From: Nymphaea colorata
Taxonomy: Eukaryota > Streptophyta > Magnoliopsida > Nymphaeales > Nymphaeaceae
Assembly (NCBI RefSeq): GCF_008831285.2
Contig: NC_045139.1
Location: forward strand, 4,438,704 to 4,502,703
Direction: 5' to 3'
DNA: 64,000 bases
The translations under genes were made by a program, and so were the position numbers. Below are positions 25,675-39,200 of this stretch, piece by piece. The notes under the pieces were generated by a model. The model did not search any database and was not told the DNA's origin. It was given only the letters and a program-made list of their open reading frames with translations. Positions within the stretch are counted from its first letter, which is position 1. The number at the start of each line of letters is the position of its first letter.

Positions 25675-25945
25675 TAGGCATCAGGCCGGGCCGGCCCTGC
25701 CAAATAACGAGTTGGGCCTGGGCCGGCCTGACATCTAAACTCGGGCCCAGGTCCGGCCTCATTACATCAAAAAAATATTTTTAATGTAAAATAATATATA
25801 AGAATAATTATTTGTAATAAAATATTATATATATATTAATAAAAATAAATAGAAAACCATTATTGGACCCGATTCGAGCTTATGCCGAACAAGGTCTTGT
25901 TTTTTCAGGTCCAGGCTTGAGTCGAGCTGGGTACTGGGTTTAACT
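25675..25945. repeat. GC-AT-GC block, possible degraded MITE
   Basis: GGCCGGGCCGGCC- and GGGCCTGGGCC-like phrases at 25684-25760 flank an AT-rich core, then GACCCGATTCGAGC- and GGTCCAGGCTTGAGTCGAGC-like phrases follow at 25865-25935. GC-rich edges with an AT-rich middle are common in plant non-autonomous elements. No target-site duplication was found. Confidence 0.3.
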
Positions 25946-25953
25946 TAAACGAT

Positions 25954-25996
25954 ATACCATGCAACACACACTACCATAACTTGTGTTGCATGGTAT
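25954..25996. repeat. 15-bp perfect hairpin
   Basis: Arms ATACCATGCAACACA (25954-25968) and its exact complement (25982-25996) are separated by 13 nt. It lies 32 bases before the large inverted repeat but is not part of it. Confidence 0.9.
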
Positions 25997-26028
25997 GTCC
26001 GTTCAAAGTTTAACTCAATCAGGTCATG

Positions 26029-26532
26029 ACAGAGTTGTTTTTAATGATATTTCCTTTTAACTTGAAACCATATGTAAACTTGGTTGATATTTTTGCTAGC
26101 ATTTTTTGACATGTTTGTTTAATGATAAGAAGATTTCACAAATACAAAACTTAGTTGAAAATATTTTGAGTTTCTTTATTTCTTTTGTTGACTAATGAGT
26201 CTATACAAATTCATATAATTTTAAAAATACATGCAGATGAAACATAAATTTCATAAACGAACGTGTACCTTATGACATATAGGTATCATAAGGTACACGT
26301 TCGTTTATGAAATTTATGTTTCATCTGCATGTATTTTTAAAATTATATGAATTTGTATAGACTCATTAGTCAACAAAAGAAATAAAGAAACTCAAAATAT
26401 TTTCAACTAAGTTTTGTATTTGTGAAATCTTCTTATCATTAAACAAACATGTCAAAAAATGCTAGCAAAAATATCAACCAAGTTTACATATGGTTTCAAG
26501 TTAAAAGGAAATATCATTAAAAACAACTCTGT
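26029..26532. repeat. Perfect 247-bp inverted repeat, 10-nt spacer
   Basis: The arm 26029-26275 is the exact reverse complement of 26286-26532; I compared the arms line by line and found no mismatch or gap. The spacer is 26276-26285. Arms are about 70% AT and encode no recognisable protein; the frame at 26459-26647 merely overlaps the right arm. The arm ends do not resemble transposon termini and I found no target-site duplication. A transcript across the locus would form a near-perfect 500-nt hairpin. It lies 0.7-1.2 kb upstream of the helicase start codon. It is either a very young inverted duplication or a fold-back artefact of sequencing or assembly. Confidence 0.98.
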
Positions 26533-27057
26533 TTGTATAATTAAATCACCATGTACACATCTTTTTTTCAAACGTGTAACCACTTATGCACATTTTTGCT
26601 TAACATCAACTTGGCATCAGTTTGATACGTCTCAACTTACTCTTTAATATGCTTTGGTCCAAGTCTCTCAAGTGCATGCTCCATGCATCCTTCTTGTTAA
26701 TGACTGTTTGATAGATGCGGCATGTCCAAATTTTAATTAGTTTCAACCTTATAAATATGCATCTCTGCATATGAGTTACATAGATGTTAATACAATTATT
26801 TGTCTCTGCATATGAGGTGCATAGATGTTATTAATACAATGCTTGAATTAAAACTTACTTTATACTTTACATTAAATTAGTCTCTGCAAATGTATGAAGG
26901 TGTTGATATCTCGTTTCAAATATTTTTTGTAACAAAAATTTAAGGGATCTTGCTTTTGGAGCACTCAAGATCTCAGTTCAATCGGATCAGTTCGACTATT
27001 TATCAAATCCATTTGGAATGTATGTGTACATGGACCATCTCTGTCTCAGTTGGCGGT

Positions 27058-27078
27058 TGGAGAGAGAGAGAGAGAGAG
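27058..27078. repeat. GA microsatellite in the helicase leader
   Basis: A GAGA run lies in the probable 5' UTR of the helicase gene; GA-rich sequence continues intermittently to about 27185. Similar GA-rich leaders precede the DUF599 and aldolase genes. Confidence 0.85.
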
Positions 27079-27255
27079 CTGAAAAACCCTCACAAGAAAT
27101 ATGGAAGAGAGAGAAAGCGACACAGAGAAGTTCTCACAGGCGACACAGAGCAAGCGAGGGGGAGAGAGAGAGGAAGAGAGAGATTCTCTCTCTGTCCTCT
27201 ATCCCATGACTACTTCCTCTCTTCTCTGGGTTGTACTCAATACATAGATGCGTGT

Positions 27256-30200
27256 ATGCGCTTCCCCTATCAATGCTACCGCCATTACCATTGGTCCAGA
27301 AACCGTTTCTCTCTTGTTGATCTCTTGGTCCACTATCCCCACCATTTCTCTTTCCCGCCGCCCCCGCCGTCGTCCAATATGAGGGACTATCCGCTTCGCC
27401 AGGATGCCCACTCCTCCTATGCCGCGCCCGCCGTCCCTCGTCTTCGTAGCGTCATCACTGCTCCCACCTTCTCCTCGTCGTCGTCCTCTTCCGCCAGCAT
27501 ACCCGCGCGCTCCTGGGATTTCGATTCCAAGGGGAGAGACAGCTATCTCATCCCCTCCAACCCCACTTTTCCTTCGCTGCACCCTAGCTCCAGCTATGGC
27601 CGTCTGGCCTTTGAGGAGGGTTCCGAGGAGGATTCCGACCGCGAGCCGGACTTTAACAAGGTAGGGTTTCTCCAATCGGATTATCATTGGAGTTTTGATC
27701 CTTTAATTCTTCGATCGACAGTTTTTATGGATATTGTGGTTCAATTCACCTGGTGCTTGATCGTTTCTTCTCGACTGCGTATTGTTTGTCGTGCTTGAAG
27801 CCTGAATTCGGGTTGGTGACGACCGGTTATTTGAATTGTATTTCCTTTCACTTGCTTTATTTGTTTTTGGTGGCTGGTTTTGGTGATTTTATTGTTTAGA
27901 TGGACACTGTCACACTGGTTGCTTAACTTGAAGGAATGATGCTATTATGATGTTTAAGGATGTGGAAAAATTAGGTTCCATGTTTGATTTCCTACTTCTC
28001 AAGAAACAAATGTACCTATATAATCAGGTCATTTTTGCTTGTGACAATATAGCAGTTTCTGCTTTTGCAATATTTGCTGGTTTGTACTAGGCCAATGTTG
28101 CTCAGAAACTTGGCTTGTTGGATTTTCTTGCTTTTGATGAAAGGTCCATCTTTTAAGGCATTCATTTATTTATTCTCAAATAATGTTTTTTTTTTTACTG
28201 TAAGTTCTTTATTTTTCCCGAAATTGTGACTAATTTACACCTCAGTTTTTGTTTGCACGGGTAAAATTGATCTTCACCATCTTATGCTCAAATCACTCGA
28301 CCAGTGCATTTAATGCCAGATGCTGTTTTGAGGCTTTGAGCTAAGCGGAGCATATTAACTTGTTTTTAATAGTGAAAAAGCACAGAGGGTGTATGCGGAT
28401 GTGGGTCATAACTTATCACGACATAATGTGTGCCACATAGGATCTGCGAGATTGCACCAAACAAATTACCCAAAGAATGTGTGCCACATATGATATGTAA
28501 GATTGCACTAAGGAAATTGAAACAGAAAACCTTGTCCATGTAGAGTTAACCTTTTTACAATGGTAAAACATTCTGGACTGAATGTGTCTTGAAGTCTAGA
28601 CAAGGATTTTGGTTGTTAAACTTGACTGAATATGCAGGGTATTTGTCTAATGGTACATGGTAAGTGTATTTGCAACTGCCCACTTGCTGGCAGCTGAGGA
28701 AGAAAGATTTGCTGAGATTTCATTCAATACTGGTTTGACTCATCTCCTACTCAGGGGCGGAGCCAAGGTGGGGGGGGGGGGGGGGGGGGGTGCCCAGCAG
28801 GGCCTGGCCCCCCTCAAAAAAAAAAAAACATATCAATTCTAAAAAATTTTATGTATCCTAATACAAAAATTTTGCAAATTGATACTTCAGCCTCCGTCAA
28901 AATTTTGAAACTATAAATTTGCTCGCCCTCATGAAAAATTCCTTGCTTTGCCCCTGCTCGTAGTAGGTGCAGCTGCAACCATATGGCAACCATAGCACAA
29001 AAAAGGTGTTTTTCCCAAAAAATGCGAAAAAAACGTGATAAATAATTAGCCATTTAAAACTAAAAAATGCTGCTTTTTTAAACATTAAAATGAAAAATAA
29101 ACGAAAAAACACGTTTTTTTCCTCTTTCTTTCATTTTTTTCATTTTTTATTGTCAAACTGTTTTTTCTCATTTTCTGTCTTTTATTTGTTGCAAATATAC
29201 TTATTTTTGGATGTTTGTGTTATTAATTTCTCACTTATTTTATTTTTTCCTCATTTTTTTTAATTTTTAAAAATTTACTGTGTTTTTCCCGTGTTTTTCA
29301 AGTTTGCCATATTATACCTGAGAGAAACATTGCTGTTTAAAATGCAGAAGTTTTTTGTGACTATGACGGCAACTATAAAAGAAGCCTTTGGCTGTTATTT
29401 CATCTGCTAATAGCATTTCTGGTGGAATAGGAAGGAAGCTAATATACTCTTACTATGTTCATGGTGTTCATGCTGAATTTCACTTTTATCGGATTTAGAT
29501 AGGTCACGAGAAGATAGTTTTCACTGTCTGTTCCACATTAGACTGCATAAGCTGTGCACATCTATCTAACTCATAATAGGAGCTTGTCCAATCGAGGTAT
29601 TTAAACTATTTCATGTTCCCCTTACATCAGTTTTGCATTAGTTTGGATTGCTACACTACATTCATCTATCTATAGGTTCTTAAATAATTTTATATGTATT
29701 TAAAGAATATGTCTAATGTTACAAAATCCTTCTGTTTGTTCAAGTGCATTTGTACTGACCTTCTGGTTGTTTTAATGCATTATGGTTTACAAGATCCAAT
29801 TAGCCAAGAAGAACTTGCTACTTTTTGGCTTTCTACATATGTGATGTGGACTCTTACTGCAAGTACTTTTCTTACTTGTTTCTGCTTGTTGCAAAATTGA
29901 AGCAGGATTCATCATCGACTCTTGAGAACATTGATGACTGGAAGTGGAAACTGAATATGCTTATCCGCAACCATGATGAGCAAGAAGTAGTGTCCAGAGA
30001 TAGAAAAGATAGGCGAGACTATGACCAGATAGCAGCCTTGGCTAACAGAATGGGTTTACACAGGTGTCTTTTGCTTTAGTTCATTTGATAATTCATATAT
30101 GAGAGAAGTTGAATGGTGTTCTCCTTTTTTTGGTGTGCCTTGTGTGTTTCAAGGTAAACAACATTTATTTCACTAAATCTGATGGCATAAACAGATTCAG

Positions 30201-33200
30201 GGCGTTTTGATTTTTTTTTTTTGGGGAATAAAAATAATTCATTTTAATTGAACAGTTTTTGGTGCACTGTGAGCTTTGATTTTTTGTGCCCATGATCTGC
30301 CTCCTTGCATGTTTAAATGATGTCATTCAAATATTTTTGTTTGTTAAATAAACTATGTTTAATTGGGTGGTTTTGAGGTGGCAGATACAGGCATAGTGGC
30401 ATACATAAAATTGGGGGCACACCATTCAATCACTCCATATATGAGTATATCTGTTTGTATTTGTTCTCTTTCTTTCCTGTCTGTACAATTCGGACTCGTG
30501 ATTATGAGATAATGGGAAAATGGCAGCCGGCAGTATTCAAGGATTGTGGTTGTCAGTAAATTTCCATTACCAAATTACAGGCCTGATCTCGATGATAAAC
30601 GACCACAACGAGAGGTAAAACTCTTTGTTGGTGATGGAAATTGACTTGCTTGCTTGACATGAAAGAAGAATTACTTTTGTGGTGGCTGATCAAAGTCAGT
30701 TTGATTTAGCAGGTTATAATTCCTACCATTTTGCAAAGGAAGGTGGACAATCTACTGGATAATTTTTTTGCTCAAAAGCCTAGAAGTCTTTTGGGTTTGC
30801 CTGATGCTGCAGTTCCAAATTCGAATGGCCATATTAGCCCAGATGGAAGTGATGATGGTCTTTTTGATGAAAGTGAATCTCAGATGCCCACTAGTGCAAT
30901 CTTGGAAAAAATTCTGAGGAGGAGGAGTCTTCAACTTCATGAACAACAACAAGCTTGGCAGGTACATCCTAGGGCTTTTGATTTGGTATTTTTGCCAAGA
31001 ACATTTGTTGGCATGACTAAAAACGGCTCTGACAAATGCATTTCTCATACATATATTTGTGTTTTGAAAGAGAACTCTCAGGTTTTTTAGTTCCTAGACA
31101 GATCCAGACACCTTAGGTAAAAAATAAATTTTTTTAAATTTTATTTGACTGCTTAGATGCTTTCATATTGTGTATTTGTTAGGAATCCCGAATTCCTCAT
31201 GTGGTTCAAATAGATTTTAAAGGAAAACTTGATTCTTGACCATCAAAGCTTTTTTGCATGTGGGATGCATGTGTGTGTGCGCACCCATATTCCTTTCAGC
31301 TCTATCAGAAAGTATTGTCATCATTGTTTTATGTTTCTGCTGCTTGCAAATTGGTAGTTGCATTTGACATGGTCTACCTATAGATATTCTAAGTCACACA
31401 TGTATTGTTTACTGCTTGTTCTTTCTTCTTGAGGATGCATGTGTTCATAGATGTTTCCTAATCTTTGAGAACCATCATGTTCTAAGAAGTATTTTCTGTC
31501 CCTGCTTCGGGATGCATATCCATGTGGCATTGCCTTCTGAGAACTTGTAGGTTGCGAATGCAATGTCTTTTTCAAACATGACATTGTTCTCCATGAATTA
31601 TATTAAGGTATAGGAAAATATAAAAGTAACATTTCTTGTTTATATTAAATGAATTGCCGCTGATTGTTGCTAGGCAAGACACTTATTTGTGCCTTTCACC
31701 ATTACGATGAAGGATCCGTCTTTTTATTCCTTGTTCCATGCTGTGGACATTATCTTTAAAGTTATGTTTTCTTTTTGTGCACATAGTTAATGAAAAATAT
31801 GTTTGTTGTTTTCTTATGTCACTGATTGTACATGCCTTACCTGTATTCCTAGTCTGCCATTTAGCTTGTCAAGCCTCTTTGCTGACTTGCTGTTTGGTGC
31901 ATTTATTCATAGTTTTGAAGCATTTGTAATTTTAAAGTTTTAAACATGTGGGTAGAAATAGGCCTTGCAACACCTTGCAGATAGCACATCATAACATGAC
32001 TTGCTTTTTTTGTCTTATATGTACATATAGTGGTTATTTTTGAGTCTGACTCAAATTTTCAGGCACACAGTAGATGGTATTTGGTTCTGCTGAGATTGTC
32101 TTCATGTACATAACAGTGGTCTTCTGTTCGACAGGAATCTCCTGAGGGCCAGAAGATGCTTCAGTTTAGAAGAAGTCTTCCTGCATACAAGGAAAGAGAT
32201 ACTTTATTAAAAGCTATTATGCAGAATCAGGTTTGAGTTTTGTCAACTAGGTGCTTTTTCCACTTAAAAGGAGGCTTTTCTTTAACTAACAAGCAGAATT
32301 TAATAAAATGAAGTATATGCTCTTCTACAATATGTATGTGCTGTTTGTGAAGCTTTATCATTTCGTTTACCTTTATTTTCACTGAAAAAATGCTTATGAT
32401 CCTTATTTACGAGCATGTGAAACCACATCTACCAATTATCGGGTCTGGGGTCTTATCGTTTAACTTTTATTTCCATGTCTTATTTTAGAAAGTTGTATGC
32501 TCAGATACAACCTTTGCAGTAGAATGACTGGTTAAGCATGATTCATTCATACTCCCCTGTTTTATACACCTTTTTTCGTGATATGTTTTTAGTTTCCTCT
32601 GGCTTGTTTTATATTTTATTTCTATTTTTTCATTGGCAGATTTCATGAGCATTTGGAGATTTATGAGTGTTTTTTCCTTTGCTTTTCCTTCGGGGAAATT
32701 GGAATCCTTTGCAAGTTTTACTTTGTTAATTTTTGAAGCGAGTCCACCCATGGCCATTAGTGTTAGTGTACCAGTGTCTGGGTAAATTCTCTGCTTTTTA
32801 CGTGTATGTAGATGCATCTTTCTCTTTTCTCTTGTTCTTTTACTGGTTTTACTGGTCCCGTGAGTTATCCTAGGTCTCTCCAGTTTGTGAGATTTTTCTA
32901 CTTTTATGTTAGTCTTCTGCAAATCGCGGCTTAGGAGGACATGCTAACTTGAGTCGATGCTTGCTATTTTCACAGGTTATCATTGTTTCTGGTGAAACTG
33001 GTTGTGGTAAGACTACACAACTTCCACAATACATTTTAGAGTCTGAGATAGATGCTGGCCGTGGAGCAACATGCAGCATTGTTTGTACCCAGCCGAGACG
33101 TATTTCTGCTATGGCTGTTTCTGAAAGGGTTGCTGCTGAGAGAGGCGAGAAGTTGGGTGAATCTGTGAGTTCTTCATTCGTAAATATGTAATTTTACGCC

Positions 33201-36200
33201 TCAAATTCTTAGTTTAGTGATTCAAAGGTTTATGATATCTCCAAAAATATTTTTGTTCCTTCCACAGGTTGGTTATAAGGTTCGTTTGGAGGGTGTCAAA
33301 GGGCGGGATACTCGTTTACTTTTCTGCACTACTGGTGTACTTTTAAGGAGATTACTTATTGACCCAAAACTCAAAGGTGTAACTTACGTTATTGTTGATG
33401 AAATCCATGAACGTGGGATGAACGAAGGTAGCTACTAGTCTTTTAATATTTGGTTGAATTTGGGTTAGTAACAAATACATTACCTAATAGTGATTCAAAC
33501 TGGTGTCAGATTTTCTGCTTATTGTCTTGAAAGAATTACTGCCCCGCAGACCTGAACTGCGGTTGATTTTGATGAGTGCAACTATCAATGCCGAACTTTT
33601 CTTGTCCTACTTTGGCAAGCCTCCACTGTTACATATCCCTGTAAGTTCACAACAGAAAACATCTATTTTTTTTTTGGGAGCTGCAACCATTGTTTTGCTG
33701 TATAACCTTGTTGATTCCAAGTGCCAAAAGAATTTTTGCTTGTGCCAATTTACAGCTAAAACCAAAAGCATGTTAAATTAAATTGTTGCTCTATATCTAT
33801 GTCACATAGGTACGGGTCCAGACCATTTTTAAAAAACTTGGGTGAGGAGGTACGGCCGTACACTCACATGCACATATACATATATATGTCAAAAAATTTC
33901 AAACAGAATAACATATTCACACATGTAGATATATATCAAAAAATTACAAACAAAATAACATATTCAAAAATTACAACAAGACTGATTGATTCTCATTCTC
34001 CTCAGTCGCATAATTAACATACAAAATACATCAGTTTTCTTGATTCTCATTCTCCTCAGTCGCATCATCAAGATTAGAAGGAACAACAGGTTCTGTAAGG
34101 TCCATATTAAGAGCATGCAAATCATGTTCTCCTTCAAGTTCCATGTCAATGTCATTTGGATTAACATCCCAATACTTGGATGATCATGAACTGCAAGTTG
34201 CAACAAAATCAAAATATGATTTAAGTTAATATTAACTTTAAACAACCAACATAATATGCATATGTGTACATATCAAAGATACAAAAAGAAAGAAATACAT
34301 GTAATCATCTGAAGTACTTGAAAGTAAGCGTAGGTTGGAGTGGACATAAACTAAAATCTTCTGCTTGCTTACTAGTTAGCTTATTTCTCTTGATGTTGTG
34401 AATTTGAGAATAAGTGTTCTAATTTCTTTCACAACTTGAAGAGGTTGCAGGTTGAGATAATAACTTCAACACAAGTTGTTGGAGATTTGGTGTCGATGCT
34501 CCAAAACATAACCACCAACTAACAGAATTTTCTTCATCTCTTGCCATTGCAGCTTGTACTGAATCATTTCTTCCACCAGAGAAGCTCGCAAACTCATTAT
34601 TTGTTATCTTCAACCGATGAGAATTAGAATATAGTCTTCCCAAACATATCTCCCTATTTTTTGATTTTTTTGGATCTCGATTAGGAGGAACATGACCAGT
34701 GCCTCCTACCAACTATGTTTGTCCATAATATTTGGGATTTAAGGAGTGTGCCATACAATGCAAAAGGTTATTGCTTCTGTTCCATCTTCTTACTAAAATT
34801 TTATGCACATGATCGAAAAACTCAGAATCATCAAGTGCAACATTCCTCTTCTCATGTCTAAATATGATGTTTTGAATTTTTTCAATCATGTTATCCCACA
34901 TATCATAAACTCTATGAAGCATGGGCACTTCTTTATCAACTTCTCTCAGCATATGCCAAATAGGCTCTGTAAGCTGCAGAAAATATGTAACTTTATGCCA
35001 CCATTCATCATCTAAAATACATTTTTTAATTTCTTGAGCCTGCACAATGTCATCACTCCGATAAAACTCCCAATCATTGTTAGTCACCATAAGTGTTAAT
35101 GCATGTTTCACCTGCTTTATTCTTTTTATCATTACAATAATGGATGCAAAACGAGTCTCTGCTACCTTCAATAATTTCAAATCAGAATGCCTATTAAATA
35201 TAGCAAGAGCATTATTGTGGTTTACAACAAAATTTCCGATGTTTCTGACATCATGCTCAAGCTCCTTAATCCATGAACACAACAAACCGGCATTTGGATC
35301 ATCTTTTGATGGGTTGCAAATACTTTTAAGTGCTAGATTTATACTTTGTGCTACACAAGGAGTCCAGAATATTTGACTATACTTGGGATCACTTGCCAAA
35401 TTTATCCCTGCTCATTGGCAAACTGGAGCATTATCAGTAATAATTTGCACAACATTCTCCTCACCCACTTCTTTGATGACTTAATAAATAGTCCTTTTAA
35501 ATACTCAGCATCTTTATACTTCCCAGATGCATCAACACATTTCAAGAAGATTGGTCTATCAAGTGAATAAACAATAAAATTTATCAGGGGCCGCCTTTCT
35601 ATATCAGTCCACCCGTCAGAAACAATGGATATTCCATATTGTATCCATAAAAATTTCTTCTTTTTTAATAATTTTTCAATGTTTGCCTTCTCTTTTGCAA
35701 GAATTACTGTTCTCAACTTTTCTGAACTCGGGGGTACATGGCCACTCAAACTGCAATTAGCCAAACCTGGAACAACATCTTTCCAATAAGGACTTTTGGC
35801 TACATTAAAAGGAAGTGAACTTGCAAAAAGGAACCTTCCAATCCTTCTATCCATCTCTGCCCTTCCCATATTATTGAATGTTTGTGCTAATGTTTTTCTT
35901 TTCTTTGAACCATCTTTACCTTGTTCAATAGCATAAATAGGAACAGATACACTTGACTTGGCTGAAGATTTCTTTGTCTCAGCTGCATCCTGCTCTTTTT
36001 TGAATATCTTAATCTCCTCTTTGGTAACTTTCGGGCATGGTCTAATTCCAACGCCTGAGATATGCAAGAAATGTGCTTTGCAACGTGTATAAGAGCCAGT
36101 GAACATCATATTACATAATTTGCAAGAAAAAATTACATTCCCACCACCACCTGGTCCTTTTCCTAGTTTTTTCACATAGCACCAAAGAGACTGAGATGGA

Positions 36201-39200
36201 TTATCCTTCTCTACTGCAGCGGTATTAACACTACTACTGCTGCTTGCTACAATTCCACTTCCACTTATAGGCATAGTTTCTTTTCCCTTATCAGCCCTTA
36301 CAACTTATATGAAAAACACCTAGCAAGAGCTGCAAAGACATACACAAAAACAAAAATCGTAGACCATTAGTCACTAAACTTCTCCAAACAGTCATGATTT
36401 TTACAGAAGATCAGTCACTAAACTTCCCCAGACAGTCACGATTTTCTTCGCAAACAAACGCATCCCATATGCTAAATAATTGTAGCAGCTGAGCATAATA
36501 TTGGGATAAAAAGAAGATATGCACAAAACCAATATAGAAAGAGAAAAGATAGAGAACGCAAGACAGAAAAAAAAAGGGAACATCGCCGATCGTGAACCAA
36601 AGAACCGGTCGCTGTTCGCAGCTTGCCCTCGCCGATCGTCGCCGGTCGCTGGCCGTCGCCGATCGTGAACCAAAAAAGGGAACAACGCATTGACAGAAAA
36701 TAGAAAAAATCATGAAAACAGAAGCAAATACCGTCACTGTTCGCCGCTTGTCGTCGTCGGTCATTGTCTGCCGTCGCTGGTCACCGTCTGCCGTCGCCGC
36801 CGTTCGTCCACCCAAGTCGCCAGTCGCCCCAGATGCCGTTCGTCCACCCAAGAGTGAAATGCGTCGAAGGAAGTCGTCACAGGGGTTTAGGGTTTTCGAG
36901 CATTTTAACGTTAGATGATGTTTAAAACGTTAAAAACTTAAAATCGTTAAAATAAAAGAACTGGACGACTTTGGACTCGATCAAAGTTTACCGAGTCAGA
37001 AAATGGACAAAATTGATCCCGGGTATGTTGACCGTACCCGGTGCTGCATTGACCGCACCACTGCCATACGCAGCCTCGTACCCGTACCAGTACAGGTGTC
37101 GTGGCGGTACCGTGCGGGTACTCCTCCTTAACAGGAGTACTCGTGTGACAGAGCTCTATATTATCAACTTATATATTTTTCATGTAATTGTCCTCTGTTC
37201 TTGGGTTTCTAAGCGGAAGGGAGGATGGGGATGTAACTCTAGAAGAACACAAAATAAGTAACAGAACATAGATTTGGTTGTTGGCATCGATTGATGCAGT
37301 ATAGGAGGATTATCCATATTAGAGAGAAGCAAGGAATCTCAAAACCCCCTCAATATGCGGGAGAATGATTGCTTGCAGCTTTCTAAACACCTGGAATTTG
37401 CTCAATCGGCTGGCTCACTAAAAACGTTCTCAATGTTATAAGAACAGTTGCAGACATTTTTGATAATTTGGAAACATGTTAAATTATTGCCATTTTGAAA
37501 TTAGCCAATGATATTAGCAAAATATCAAGATATTCTGAAACTACTGTTAAAAATGTAAAATGTGACAATATTATTCTGAAATATACACAATATTTTGCAT
37601 GGACATCTTGCAGATTTTAAATGTTGTTAAGTCATGGACACCGACATGAGCGTCGTGTCGTGAGAAGGATTAAAAGGTGGGATTTCAATGTAGTGTACTA
37701 TCGAATTAAAAAAAGAGAGGGTAGGGGTACCACCTTCTTTCGCTCCTCTTTGGTTAGACAATAAATTCGAGTACACCACTCCCTTTGTTCTACTCCTTTT
37801 ATGTGTGTATAGGTGTATTCTTCCTTCTTTCATTTATTGTCTAACCAAAAGGAGCGCAGGAGGGTAGCACCTCAACCCTTACCTTATCCTTTTGCTTAAT
37901 TTGATGGAAAATTCAAAGCCTTATCTTCTTTTGAATGACGAAAGAAGGCATAGCCATACTAAGGAGTATTGATGTCTGGACATCCTTGGCATAGACATGA
38001 TTTATGCTTATAAGAATATCTGTGTAACATAGTCAGAAAACCTAGTATACAATAAAATTTCTCCATTTTTTCTGTGAACTTTTCACGTTTAACTGTTTAA
38101 GTCCTCTTAAGATCTTCCTAAGAGAAAACTTATGCTGAAAATGCCCTGGAGAAAAGCCTGCCAAGAAATATATTGGTCGACTATGGTTTCAAGTTATCTC
38201 GAATAAATAAAATTAGTAATGTTTGGTGAGCTGTTGGTTGTTCAAGTCCTTATAATAACAAAGGAATGGTCTCTTACTGAGTAGAGCATGCATGAGAAGG
38301 TGCTGGTACGACTTAAACATTTGACCTTTCTTTCCGACTTAAACATTTGACCTTTCTTTCCCTCCCTTACTGATTCCTAAATTAAGACCATGATACAGGA
38401 CCTACCTTTACTAGGGCCTTTTTAGCTACACTGGTCATGTTAATTAAAGCATTCTTTTATGTTAATCCTCCTTTTGGAAATATTGAATAAGTTGCAGGTT
38501 TCTTGACAGAATTGATAATTTTTTGGGATTGAATTGGAGGCCTTCAAAGAAGAGAGATGGGGTACTAGTTGTCCTGGATCCACAGACTGTGCTTATGATC
38601 TTGCTGACCTTCCTTTTACTACCGTTTCCACTATTCTTGAGCTGCATTCTATTTTGAACTTGGAAACCGATTTAATGTGGAAGATAGAGAAGGGGACTCA
38701 AGTGCAGGGATTTGGTAGCTTATGGGCATAAATATGCTAGCCAGTTGGAATTTTTAGTTATAGAAAAAAATCGTTAACTTGTCTTGGACTCCCTAAGCAA
38801 CTCCTTTTGGAGGACATAGACCTGACCTTTAGTCAGATATGTGGTTCCTTCCCTGCTGTGAGTTCCTAATCGAATCCTTAGGACCTTAACATTAATGAGA
38901 AGTTTTTATTTGATCTTTATCTTTTTCGATCATGAGGAATCTTCCGAGTGCCCATTCCAAGTGCTGTAGTTCTTTGTGTGTCCATTAAGTTCATGGAGGA
39001 AAACCTGCTGTGACTCACTTTTTTTTTTTTTCTATATTATCCTTAGATGTTTATGGTTCACATGATATGTTTTGGTTCAGTATTTAAGGCTTTTTGGAGG
39101 CTTAGAGTACTTGGAACCTTATTTCAGGGATTCACTCATCCAGTTCGCACCCATTTTTTGGAGAACATTCTTGAAGTTACTGGGTACCGTTTGACCCCAT

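Noticed and set aside
27199-27687. 162-codon minus-strand frame opposite helicase exon 1
   Set aside because: It is antisense to a well-supported coding exon and consists of Gly/Arg-rich low-complexity sequence.
28980-29330. Possible additional MITE after the intron 1 element
   Set aside because: The edges are loosely inverted but the sequence is dominated by A and T runs, so the similarity is not convincing.
36411-36918. Overlapping frames of 70-150 codons on both strands
   Set aside because: They lie in the GC-rich leader of the hAT element, with internal short repeats; no conserved domain and all reading frames look alike.
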